Source: Ornithodoros turicata
Lineage: Eukaryota > Arthropoda > Arachnida > Ixodida > Argasidae
DNA: 64,000 nucleotides
Assembly: GCF_037126465.1 (NCBI RefSeq)
Contig: NC_088209.1
Coordinates: forward strand, 21,643,146-21,707,145
Reading direction: 5' to 3'
Part shown: in pieces, positions 24,201-33,500 of the stretch
How the letters are laid out: the number at the start of each line of letters is the position of its first letter
Position numbering within the stretch: position 1 is the stretch's first letter
Program-made: the position numbers and the translations under genes
Notes under the pieces: generated by a model
Databases searched by the model: none
Told to the model about the DNA's origin: nothing
Seen by the model: the letters and a program-made list of their open reading frames with translations, nothing else

Positions 24201-24664
24201 GACAATTGAGTTAGGGCTGGAATTTCAGTATGCGCATGCTGCAGTTGATGGTCCTGAAAATGTGCCTTCTTACATTTAGTCAAGGCATTTCACTTGAAGT
24301 GGGATGAGATCACATTGGACAGCAATGTGGCAAAATGGGCAGTGCACGTCATCCAACTCAGCAGGCAGAAGCGCCACCTGGATAGAGCAAACCTTCTCAA
24401 TTTTTGGGAAGTTCTCGACAGGTTTGTACCACCACATCACTTTATGTACAATCAGTATAAACGTGCTCTTGGTGATTTTGCAATTATACTGAGTAAGCCC
24501 CCAGTAACTGCTAACATGGACTTATAAAATATGTTCCAAAAACCCTGAGCCCTTCATGTGTAACCCATGTGTGTAACCTGCCTTTCTTACCTTTCTTTTC
24601 TTCTCTCCCATACAGGGTGGAGTTCAAAAGATCTTGGATGCATGATTCTGTGCGAAATGCATAA
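12247..24664 (+). CDS. CDC73: CDC73 / parafibromin, Paf1 complex subunit
   Basis: Nuclear Paf1-complex subunit that rides with RNA polymerase II and supports histone modification and 3' processing. Coding exons: 12247-12377, 12851-12956, 13167-13205, 14394-14475, 15192-15247, 15326-15411, 16689-16899, 17035-17133, 18927-19002, 19838-20011, 20628-20715, 21968-22105, 23459-23550, 24280-24421, 24616-24664. All introns are GT-AG and phases close to 1,569 nt, 522 residues; human parafibromin has 531. Seen: N-terminus [18 protein letters not shown]; a bipartite-NLS-like KR..KKPR at residues 121-136; [16 protein letters not shown] in exon 7; YNRYDQERF in exon 9; [15 protein letters not shown] in exon 10; and the C-terminal Ras-like domain from about residue 356 ([15 protein letters not shown]) with [12 protein letters not shown]. 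The last exon diverges from the human tail. The ATG lies in AAAATGG context. Introns carry several MITEs, none disrupting an exon. Confidence 0.97.
13440..14270. repeat. Dispersed repeat in CDC73 intron 3, paired with 34840-35440
   Basis: AT-rich sequence with TTACAATTATAATT-like words. It shares GCCTTAAAAAATGCC and AGTAAAAC with the block at 35280-35310. An internal inverted pair (TCTATTTCATAAATAAAACG and its approximate inverse near 13720-13740) resembles one at 34955-35110. Element ends and target duplication were not resolved. Confidence 0.5.
14534..15167. mobile_element. pogo/Tigger-like MITE in CDC73 intron 4, TA target duplication
   Basis: The ends CAGTCAACCCTCGATTTAT and ATAAATCGAGGGTTGACTG are exact inverses, flanked by TA (14532-14533 and 15168-15169). 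CAGTC..CCTCG ends with a TA duplication are characteristic of pogo/Tigger members of Tc1/mariner. The 634-bp interior repeats TTCATAAATCGAGGG-like words and also an internal direct repeat around TTTTGCTTTGGACCATGCCTT (14689 and 14790). No transposase was seen. Confidence 0.85.
17165..17383. mobile_element. TA-flanked MITE in CDC73 intron 8
   Basis: A nearly full-length palindrome. The ends CAGGATGTTTGCTCTAA and TTAGAGCAAACACTCTG are flanked by TA (17163-17164, 17384-17385). AAATTTCTGGACACGTTAG mirrors the start. A second inverted pair in the middle involves CTACTTGAGTAAGAAAC and its inverse. Length 219 bp, non-coding. Confidence 0.8.
19101..19525. mobile_element. TA-flanked MITE in CDC73 intron 9, long terminal inverted repeats
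   Basis: The left end CAGCGTGTCTTTTTTTAGGC continues into GATACAGATTTTTCAT; the right end is its inverse, ending AATACACCCTG. TA flanks both sides (19099-19100, 19526-19527). The terminal repeats span nearly 40 bp with a few mismatches. The interior of about 350 bp has no coding potential. Confidence 0.85.
20058..20404. mobile_element. hAT-type MITE, TAGGGCCTGAC family copy A, TSD TTTATATA
   Basis: The left end is TAGGGCCTGACTTTTTCGGG and the right end CCCTAAAAAGTCAAGCCTTA. Flanks carry an exact 8-bp TTTATATA (20050-20057, 20405-20412). The interior alternates CGGGTT and AACCCG words around a unique core (GTGGAACTAATGTTTCGCAA). It lies in CDC73 intron 10 and is highly similar to the copies at 49735 and 50494. 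Confidence 0.9.
21255..21666. mobile_element. hAT-type MITE built from GCATCCG words, TSD GCTTAAGG
   Basis: The ends are TAGAGCCCTGCGCGGATG and CATCCGTGGATGGTGCAGGGCTGTA, with exact 8-bp flanks GCTTAAGG (21247-21254, 21667-21674). The interior is dominated by degenerate GCATCCGATCC / GGATGCGGAT words, mostly in one orientation, with a short unique segment near 21420-21490. The long frames on both strands here are by-products of the repeat, not genes. It lies in CDC73 intron 11. Confidence 0.85.
21671..21775. repeat. GGCCCTCGGTTTTCC repeat, copy 1
   Basis: About 105 bp beginning AAGGCCCTCGGTTTTCC and rich in CGGAATTC-like words. A second copy lies at 45081-45190 in ASH2 intron 10. The two share GTTTTCC, AATCGCG and GCACAGAATT in the same order. 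Its ends abut the neighbouring MITEs. Confidence 0.6.
21776..21925. repeat. ATTCGAAT-word repeat in CDC73 intron 11
   Basis: GGGGTGTGCAGACATTCGAG is followed by clustered ATTCGAATCGAAT, GTATTCGATTCG and GATATTCGAGTATTCG words. The word ATTCGAAT is its own reverse complement. The structure resembles the other word-filled elements in this window. Terminal repeats and a target duplication were not resolved. Confidence 0.55.
22298..22740. repeat. Partial copy of the 871-1457 foldback element, inverted, with insertion
   Basis: Sequence from GCACGTATTAGCTGCAGCTTATG through GCAATGCGG.. matches the reverse complement of roughly 1130-1440. It is interrupted at about 22540-22660 by a block of GGAACA(N)TG words. 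The right end continues to GACCTGTCAATCTATG. It lies in CDC73 intron 12. Confidence 0.6.
22750..23010. repeat. CCCGGCCC-word repeat
   Basis: GC-rich stretch with recurrent GGCCCGACCCC, CCCGGCCGAGCCC, CGGGTCCAACCCGG and CGCCCGGCCCAGGCC words in otherwise AT-rich intronic DNA. Frames on both strands arise from the composition. It is probably another word-filled element; boundaries are uncertain. Confidence 0.5.
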
Positions 24665-24691
24665 TATATGTATGTAAGAAAGTACACCTGT

Positions 24692-24697
24692 ATTAAA
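24692..24697 (+). terminator. CDC73 poly(A) signal ATTAAA
   Basis: ATTAAA, the commonest variant of AATAAA, lies 28 bp past the CDC73 stop codon. The following ~25 bp become GT-rich (GTTGTCGTGTTTGATTATGTTG), as expected of a downstream processing element. This implies a very short 3' UTR. Confidence 0.6.
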
Positions 24698-24699
24698 GT

Positions 24700-25414
24700 T
24701 GTCGTGTTTGATTATGTTGATGTGCAGTTCTCAATGACTAGCATTTGATGGACAAGGGAATGTCCCTAATTTAGTTTAGAATTCTAAGTGCAGTGTTAAC
24801 CACACAGGGTAACCTAAAAGTAATGTAAACGCTTTGTTCAAGACCTAAGGAGCTTCTTTGTTCACCACTTTCTTTGCGTTTGGTAATCTGTAACTGAAGT
24901 TTGTTGATGTAGGATTTCATGCTCACTCGCTTTCTTGAATGGTGTCTGACAAAATTTAACACTGGACGTATGTTGGCCCATATAGTCCTAATATTTTGCC
25001 TTCTCAGCATCAAGAGTTCATATTTGCAGTGTGAAACGTATAACACATCCATTATCACAAACGAGAATTTACAGGTTTCACGATAATGGCAGTGTGAGAT
25101 GCTTAGTACATAATTCTGGCTTCCAAGGAGCCTAGAACACGGACAAAACATAAATGACACACAACACACTCCTAATATCAACTGAGCGTTACATTCACAC
25201 AGCGACCCCTCTTTTTACAGCAGGTATGTGGAGGGAATACCTAACACATTTATCTTGTACTGTTCCTCTAAAGTGCCCTGTTCCATTGCTGGTGTCACTG
25301 TTATCAAGCTGGTGAATAGTAGGGAATGTCTGTGGTCACTCATTGGACATCGACAGCACAGCTCATCACAGCTCTTCATTGAAGATAGAAGCATCATAAC
25401 CCATCATACTGAAG
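24700..25414. other. Stretch without identified gene downstream of CDC73
   Basis: About 700 bp of AT-rich sequence. The longest frame, on -, has no recognisable domain. No element ends were resolved. Confidence 0.4.
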
Positions 25415-25545
25415 TCGGCCCAGGATGCATACTAACCCCCTCCTCCCACTCTTTCCTGCTGTCCTCCCTCCACCTGTCCAAATCTCTACGCCACTCATAG
25501 TTGCTTCGCGACGCTAACGTGAAACAAAATAAAAAAAAGGAACAT
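25415..25545 (+). repeat. 3' half of a tRNA-derived SINE
   Basis: The order GCATACTAACCCCCT, CTTTCCTGCTGTCCTCCCTCC, GTTGCTTCGCGACGCTAACG, then an A-rich tail, matches the 3' half of the fuller SINE at 28186-28480. The tRNA-like 5' part is absent, the usual 5'-truncated form. Confidence 0.7.
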
Positions 25546-25814
25546 AACCCATCATAGCTCTTCACTGGACATCAGCATCATAACCTTCCACCATCAACGT
25601 CAGTTAGAACTCGTCACATCATAAAGATGACTTGAGTTCATACATACCACATATCACCACTGGACATCAAAGCCATAATGATGGGCTAATGAATTCCCGA
25701 GTGGCGTCTGTGCTCCATTTTAGTGACCAAAAATATCGCCTTGAAAAGTTTGTAGCAAGCGTGGCAGGTAAACAAGGTGTCGGAGCGCCTTTGTTTGCGC
25801 TGATGCCCCTACAG

Positions 25815-26705
25815 CAGGGATGGGCAGTAATACCCATATTTTGTATTATAATACTGATACATAATACTTCCTTGAAATCGGTATTATAATACTAATACGT
25901 AATACTTTGATTCTGAGGTATTATAATACATAATACTAATACTTCTGTGTATTACACGTGTAATACTAGTAATACATTGATACGTAACTTGGGGAGAAAG
26001 AAAGGAATAGAAAATCAGAAATCTATATAATTTGCGCATTACTTATCGAGCCAGTCATTCTCCAATGACGTGTTATTTCAGGTGCTTACATGTTTAGCAT
26101 ATTCTCAAAGGGTAGTCCTCTATAGGGCATACCTTTTCCGAATATGATGAGATAGCGCTGGTCAATTCGATCACAGTGAACAGCTTGCTCTCAGTGTGGA
26201 AGAGTCTTCATTTCGTCCACCCTGGACGATAAAATGTGTGTGTGTGTGTGTAACTGTCCATAGTGCAACCCCGTACAGGGGTGCCTGGACTGGACGCACT
26301 CTTTCATACCACAAAGGGCTTGCAATGCGATGACTCATCTTTACGGACGCTGAAATGGAAGGAATGCGAGGAAGCCCCCAGTAACCTCTGGCACTGAGGT
26401 CACTCCCTTTGGGATAGTTTGAGCAAAGGAATAATAGGGACCTTGTTGGTGTCCAGATGTTTGTGGGACACGAAAAATTACTCATAAAGTGCACTGGTGA
26501 CACCTAGGAGGTCTTACATATGACCTCTGGGAAGGTATTACACCTTCAAAAGTATTATAATATATGTAATACTTCGATTTTGTGTATTATAATACAGATA
26601 CAAATACATTTCAAAAATGAGTATTATAATACATAATACAAATACTCAAAAGTATTACAGTAATAGTATTAAAATACAAAGTATTACTATTACTGCCCAC
26701 CCCTG
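25815..26705. mobile_element. hAT-type MITE built from GTATTATAATAC words, TSD CCCTACAG
   Basis: The ends CAGGGATGGGCAGTAATAC and ATTACTGCCCACCCCTG are inverse and flanked by exact 8-bp CCCTACAG (25807-25814, 26706-26713). Both flanking arms consist of TAATACATAATACTAATAC-like runs around the 12-bp palindrome GTATTATAATAC. The middle (about 26000-26520) is unrelated sequence and probably a nested insertion. No transposase was seen. Confidence 0.85.
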
Positions 26706-26713
26706 CCCTACAG

Positions 26714-27534
26714 GAGGCCCCAGCTCCCAGCCCATTGATTACCGAGTAGATCGCGGCACGCAGATTGGTGCGTAGGTGCGTATGTACGATTCGTAGCGGC
26801 GTCCGCTCATGTTCAGAGGAGCGGGACATGTTGCACCAGATTTTTCAAGGATATCTACTCAGATGATTATACACCGCTCGAAACAGTTTCATTCATGAAG
26901 CTGTTTATCAGGGGCCACCATGCGCAATGTTTTCGCTCTGCGGTTTTATTGCCACTGCGCCATCAAATTTACGAAAACTCCACTAGAAAGCAGCCGTCTG
27001 CACGGCCCGACCTCCCTGCGTGACGTCAGCAGACTCGCGCGAGAAACCGCCATTTAGTTCTCATTGGCCAACGAAAATTCGCCTCTGCTACTACTACGGC
27101 GCTCAGCAACGCCGCCTAGATAGAGAAAGATTGGTGACGTAGTCATTAAGATTCCGCCAACCACGACCGTGCATTCGGTGGCCGTAGCTATGGAGACGAG
27201 CCGTCATAAGCCGCCTGGGCAAGCCACTGGCAGCCACAGAAAGCCTGTGTTCGAAACGTCTGCGGCGACTCGCTAAAACCGCTGGTGGACGCAGTATAAT
27301 ACTGGGAGGTACCCGGGTTCGGCCGCGCTGTGCTGTTTGCCGACATATGTCTGACAGCGTCTGAGGGAAACCCCCGACCAGAAAACCACCTGTGCCGACA
27401 TTTCCCTTCGGCACAGTTCCCTTAGAAGTCGGCCTAGACCGCACATTCTACCCACAGCGTTAGTGTGACGTTGCCCACCTCTGTGAGACGGACAACCGCG
27501 AGCTCTTTCACCACTACCACCACCACCTATTTTT
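26714..27534. other. Intergenic stretch with SINE-like fragment
   Basis: No gene was recognised. At about 27300-27430, CCGGGTTCGGCCGCGCTGTGCTGT followed by SINE-like sequence resembles the B-box region of the SINE at 28186. GC content is higher than in the neighbouring sequence. Overlapping frames on - have no recognisable domain. Confidence 0.4.
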
Positions 27535-27718
27535 TTTTTTATTATAATACTAATACAATAAAACCGAAAGGCGAAGTTCGTTCTGGGACATCCCATAGAT
27601 ATCGCATGGATGTCCAGATATTCAGGACGTCCACGACCTTGTAGGGACGACCTAGGGATATTTGTGGTTTACTGGGATAGTGCTTCTGAAACAGTGTATT
27701 ATAGTACATAATACTAAC

Positions 27719-27989
27719 CATGGGCGTGCCGAGAGGGGGCAAGGTGGGGACATGCACGCCCCTCCCCCCACCCCCTGGGAGCTACAAGGTCGCTTGTGAA
27801 GATACTGCGCTTTTTAGTCATAGCTCATAGGTCGTAATGATCATTCTCAGATGCCATATAATAGGAATCTCTGAACACCCGCACAGTCCGCAACGTCCGC
27901 CTCCAGAAAAAGAGGGGGGGGCTGCACGCTTGCCCCCACCCTGGAAGCACCTTGCCCTCCCCTTGGAAAAAATGCTGGGAACGCCCATG
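27719..27989. mobile_element. hAT-type MITE nested in the word array, TSD ATACTAAC
   Basis: The ends CATGGGCGTGCC and GGAACGCCCATG are inverse; flanks are exact 8-bp ATACTAAC (27711-27718, 27990-27997). The duplicated target is itself one of the array words, showing this element landed in the array afterwards. Length 271 bp; C-rich tracts inside. Confidence 0.85.
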
Positions 27990-28185
27990 ATACTAACACT
28001 ATATTATAATACATCATGGTAATACAATGAATACATAACTTTTTGAAAAAGCCAAGGGCGTGCACGACATTCATTTTGCAATTCACAGTGCCTTGTTGTA
28101 TGAAACAATAGACAATACTGGCTATTTGACTTTAATAATAACATTTTCTCAAAAATCAAATCTTACTGGCATGTTTGACATTACC

Positions 28186-28480
28186 GGCTCGCGTGGCATT
28201 ACGGACGGTTAAGATGGTCGCCTTCCACGCCGAGAGTGGGAGGTGAGGTGACGCGGGATTGAATCCCGACACCGGCTGTGCTGTCTCAGGTTTTCCTGGG
28301 TTTTCCGAAGACTTTCCAGACGATGTCGCGGCACAGTTCCCCCTGACTTAGCCCAGGGCACATACTAAACCCCCTGCCTGCCACTCCTTCCTGCTGTCCT
28401 CTCTCCATCTGTCCACGTCTGCACGCTGTTCATGGTCACAGTTGCTTCGCGGCGCCAACACAGAATTTAAAAAAAAAATG
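28186..28480 (+). mobile_element. tRNA-derived SINE, near full length
   Basis: A tRNA-like head (GGCTCGCGTGGCATTACGGA ... GGGATTGAATCCC, close to a pol III B box GGTTCGANTCC) is followed by a body with GGTTTTCCTGGGTTTTCC, CTTCCTGCTGTCCTCTCTCC and GTTGCTTCGCGGCGCCAACA, and a poly-A tail. Related fragments lie at 25415-25545 (+) and 35795-35890 (-). SINEs of this plan are known in ticks; family identity is not established here. Confidence 0.8.
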
Positions 28481-29349
28481 ATATTCGGCCTTGCACGTCG
28501 AGCCCCGGTACCCCATGAACCACCACGCAATTTTTTTCTTTCAGAATGGTGCGACTTTCCACCTCCCTGAGCAGGTCACTCATGGCAAGTTTGAGACGTG
28601 GGATATGTATGCAAGACTCCTGACAAGATACTCGCAGGTTGCAGGGAGGTAACTCCCTGCTTCCTAGTGTGCCGATTTGCGACAAAGACAGAAGGAGAGA
28701 TGGAACAGTGCGAAGGTGCAATGATATGAACTCATATTTTACCAGAACATGGGCCCCTGTTATCAGCGCATACTATATGGCCACTGGCTAAGTCATACAG
28801 GGACAATGGTCGGTGCCCGCACTGGGAAGGCCGAAAAGTATTACTGTCTCAACAAGTAATGCAGTAATACGGGTAATACATATTTTGGCGTATTATAATG
28901 CTAATACAAATACTTTTAAAAAAATAATACGTAATACTAATACGAAAATGGTTTTCAGTAATACTCTTATAATACAATGTATTATAATACATGACCTTAT
29001 GGTGAGCTAGAAGGTCACCATAATGACCTGGCTGAAACAGACGACATCCCGACTTTTTATACCCACGTGCCGAAGGAGTGGGAGGAGGTAGGAGTGAGAG
29101 GAGTAGGAGGAGCCTATCTAAGTGGCATTGGCTTCGGTCCCGCTGGGAAATGCCTCAAGTCACCAGTCCAGAATGTGAACGTCACGAAGTGACGTCGACT
29201 TCCCTCGTTCACCTTCGCCCTCTTTGTTGGAGAGGAAGGGTCTAGAGGGTGTGCTGATCAGAGGCCTCTCCCGCGCGCGATACAGCTCAGCTGCTCTCGT
29301 CGTTCCTTCACAAGAAGCTTATTTTATTTGTCGCGCAACACACGGCATC

Positions 29350-29727
29350 GAAGAACTAAAGTGCAGAAAATTCTCCTCGCAGAATTAAAGATGCCGTTGC
29401 CTTGACTCCAACACAAAAGGAACGGCAACCATCCATTGCGTCGTTCGTGACTTATACGCGCGAACGAAACCGCAGTTTGGGCCTTCCCTCTTCCTCTTCC
29501 TTCTCAAGAAGCGCGACAAACGATCTCCCGCGATGATTGGACAAATCGTTTGAGGAGACCAATAAGAACCCGCTCCTTCTCGAGAAGGAGAAGGAAGGCT
29601 GCTGTTTCCTTCGCGCATAAATCACGAACGACGCAATGGATGCATCCCGTTCCTTTTGTATTCCTGTCAAGGTAACGGCATCTTTCATTGCGCGAGGAGA
29701 AATGTTTACACTTTAGTGCCCCTCTAT
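29350..29727. repeat. Foldback element, copy 3 (CACTAAAGTG ends)
   Basis: It starts GAACTAAAGTGCAGAAAATT and ends TTTACACTTTAGTGCCCCTC. The interior keeps the CAAGAAGCGCGACAAACGATC, GATTGGACAAATCGTTTGAG and AAGGTAACGGCATCTTTCATT blocks of the copies at 57 and 8861. The long frames on - are repeat by-products. Confidence 0.7.
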
Positions 29728-30561
29728 AAGGTCTGCACTCTAAAAACAGATGGTGGTGGTGGTTAAAGGGCTCGTCGTTGTCGGCCTCACAGAGGTTGGC
29801 AACGTCACGACTGACGCCCTGGGGGAATGTGCGTCCTGGGCCGACTTCTAATGGACTCTGATAGATGAACTTCACTACGTAGCACCCTCCTAGCACACCA
29901 TCATCCAGAGTGACATCCTTCCTCTCCCCGATTTGCTGAAACCGGGAGGCGATCGCCATTTTTGTCGCATAGTATGCCGTTCATATAATTGAGACAAAAA
30001 TGGCGTACGCCCCCCCCCCCCCGTTTTCATCAAATCAAGCGAGCGAGGCGTTGTTATTCGGGATGATGGTTGATTAGGAGCGTGCAATGTGGTGAAGTTC
30101 ATTTTTAAGAGTGAGGGAAGCACCATGACAGCCCCACACGTTCTTAAAACAACCAGCACACGCCTGCCGTAAAAGTCATCCCTGTATCGACCTTCCGCCC
30201 AATTACGCTGATGGGAAACAGGTAAACCGCTACCCTTATTCTCTTTGACGTCCACAACTTGGAAATTCGGGGCAGCAAACTGGGCCGAAATGTTAAAATC
30301 GATCGCTTCGTCGTCACTGGGAACGCCGTATGTTGCAGACTGGCCCAGAGCACGTCCAAGAACTCCACCCGCTGGCTAACTGGTGCTCGTATTGTTCGTA
30401 TATTGTTCTGGCTCCGTTGAGATTATATCCGGTGATATAGCTCATTCTGTTTTCCTTGCCTCGCCCTTGTGCTCATCACTTAGGCAATTGCGTGCCGTGA
30501 TTGTGGAAATTAGAGGGTGGGCGGTGGTCCCTCATGTTTCGCGAGCGGTTTCAGTCGAAGT
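29728..30561. other. Intergenic stretch upstream of the + strand Ly6 gene
   Basis: No gene was recognised. It includes a poly-C tract at about 30010-30022. Its last few hundred bases should hold the promoter and 5' UTR of the Ly6 gene starting at 30562; no core element was assigned. Confidence 0.4.
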
Positions 30562-33500
30562 ATGAACCCATCGGACGCGTGTCGTCTGCTCGTTGTTCTG
30601 ACATACTGGTTTGCTTACGCTGCTGGACAAGGGCAAAGCAGTAAGTGATTTTTCATGCCTTCTTCCTTGACGTCTCCGCGTGGGCTGTGATCTAAGAAAG
30701 GACAATGTCAGTCGAACTCCATCCAAACTGTGATTGAGACAAAGCATTGATTAAGCACCTAATGTCATTTTTCGTGGAACACGGACACGAAATGTGACAT
30801 GAAGTGCTTAATCCCTTACGCCTTAATGTCATTCGTGCGGTGCTACACTGAGGGATTTAATGACATTTGTCTCAATGACAGTTTGTCTCAATGACGCTAT
30901 AACTCATAATGCCTACTCTCGCTCCCGCGGTCTGCGCACAATAAGTTATATTCTTGCATAAAATTATTCTTGCATTGTAAGGCATATTACAGCTGATCTG
31001 CATGTAAATAAAGTTACTATTGTACGACAATTGTAAAGAATATTACACGCACTTGCGACCTGTTTAATAACCTCTAAGCTTTTTAAACGGGCATCAATTT
31101 TAGTTGACTAGTGAGGGGGTGGCACCGACATCATTGGAGTTAATGTCATTCCAAACTGACGTGTGGCACGACATTCGTGGATAATGCCAGTCGGGATCCC
31201 GAATGGCATTACATATAGACGATAATGACATTTGTTCTGCTAGTGCAACACATGTATAACACAACTTCCAGAGGTGGTCTGGTCTCGGAGCTCCAGGGTG
31301 AGACCACGCCCCCCTATGCATGAAAGCACGCGAGAGTGTATATCTATATCATCCGTAAATGGAAGACAGTTGTCCCAGGGACAGCGTTCCGAAACCAACT
31401 GGTCTTTCCACTGCCTGGATTACTTCGTGCATATGCCTGATTTTGTAGGTGTTTGCTGTAGACGATGTAGATGAATATGTCTGACGATCGCTGCATGTTA
31501 CAGACAAATTTGCGCTTTGATCGCCGGTCACGTTTCCTTTTGTCCTTTATCGAATTGTTAGTTATATATCTAGAGTGTCGGTAGCTCGCAATTGCAGTGT
31601 ACCCAGGGACGTCGGAACGGGGGGGCAGGAGGGCGGCCTGCCCCCCACAGAGTTGGCTGTGGGCAAAGCACTAGTTTTGTCCCCTCCCCCTTCACGAACC
31701 CCTGCAATCGCGTACACTTTGCAACTTTGCAAAATTGTCGACGGCACGGCGACTCATCGAAGTGGACGTCACCAGTGGTTTACATGCTTTTGACGAAATA
31801 TTGCGCAATCTCGTAAAATTTTAGGGGGGTCTCCTGCAGATTTTCTTCGGGGGGCTGGTAGGGGGCTCTGGGTAAATCAGTAGACGTCACGCATACGTAG
31901 CGTACTTCTGTGCGCATCAACGAAACAATGATCAACTGATCCGACACGAAACTATATGATAGGCAGATGGCGAATACCGACCTTGCCCGCCTCAATGCCT
32001 CTTGCTGCCTCAATAGACCTCTACCTGTTTGTAAACAAATGACGTCACAGTGTTCCTCAGCGCCACCAATTTGGTAAAGTTGAACTATACGCTAGAAGCT
32101 AGAGGCGAACAAGGTCGCGCCCGAGAGCCACGGTCTTGAGGGGATTACGATGATCCCTGAAAGGGACGCGGACCCATTTGTGGAACCCAGCCCTCCCCGT
32201 CTGGTTTGTTTCGGTTTCGGTCTGTCTACCAACGTCATGATGGCGTTTCTCGGGTAGAGGTTAATAGGAGGCATGTGAGCAATTAAGTGCCCATTCGTGG
32301 AACCCAGCCCTCCCCTTCCGATTTGTTTCGGTTTCAGTCTGTCTACCAACGTCATGATGACGTTCCTCGGGTAGAGGTCTATCGGTACAAATATCACCGC
32401 TTAGCATTTATTGTAATTATTCTACTATTACTATTCATAGCTCGCTTTACTATCTTCCTTACGAGAAGACACATCAGGTATGTTTAACAAACCCCCGAAC
32501 AACCGCACCCCCCCCCCCCACGTGGGATTATTTCTGCCCCTCCCCTATTTGAAAATGTTACGACGTCCCTGACTGTACCGTATTTATTTAGGCGCACCCT
32601 AGTGCTTATATGAGTGTGGTAGACAAAATATTTTTGTCGCAGGAGACACAGACTACTATTTCGGGACTCGGGTGCGTTGTCACACGTGCGACGTCGATTT
32701 CACCATCGAGAAGTTTTCCGTGGATCACCCGTGTCTGGTTGGCCGGAAGGAAAGGGACATCGCCTACTGCAGCGTCAACTCTAACTTCTGCAAGGTCACT
32801 CAAATGATATACCTTTTAAAAAAGCATGAAGTGAAATCATGAAAGTCTTGAATAAGGTGCCCCTCCTCTCATCTCTCTATAATAATAATAATAATTCACT
32901 GCACAAGTAGGTCATCTGTCTGCGCATGTCCCCGGTTTCCCTCTCCCCCTGTTGTCCGTGGAGCGACCCGATTGGTCTCTCTCCCAAATAAGGAGGTAAC
33001 GCTTCAAGGTTGAGGCGCACGTGGTTTCTTCTGTGGAGTGTGAGTGGACAGTCACTTCGTCACGTGGTTTCTCCAAACTCACCTTCTCCCCCGCGTAGAA
33101 ACACACTGTCGTGGCGTATTTCGGCCTGCCCGTCGACACCCTCCGCTGCTCGTGCTCACCGTCTACTATTCAGTTTTTCCCCATATTTCTCGGGCATATA
33201 TCACTTCAATGAACGATTTACGTCTATGCCAAGCGGACGTTGCGAGACCCGAGGCAAGAGGTTGCCTGGCATCTCCTTGGGAACGGCTCTTTCGGGAAAA
33301 ACTCCGACCGCACCACTGGTAGATAACGCACACTGTCTCTTCGGGACAGTTTTTACTATGTATAACGCTCGCGTTATACACCGGAAAATATGGTACGTTT
33401 AACTATGGTCGACTAGAAAGTGTAGCCTACCGGAACTACACATTAGTGTCCTATCGCAATGCAGAGAGACCTGTCTGACTGAGACACTGTCGACAGTCTG

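Larger units (their letters stand above)
27535..28995. repeat. Second composite array of GTATTATAATAC words with nested insertions
   Basis: Blocks of TATAATACTAATAC words at 27538-27555, 27695-27718, 27990-28035 and 28845-28992 look like one interrupted element of the 25815 family. A hAT MITE (27719-27989) and a SINE (28186-28480) account for part of the interruptions. Outer terminal repeats were not identified. Confidence 0.6.

Noticed and set aside
29504..29959. 151-codon frame on -
   Set aside because: It starts past and runs through foldback element copy 3; no recognisable domain.
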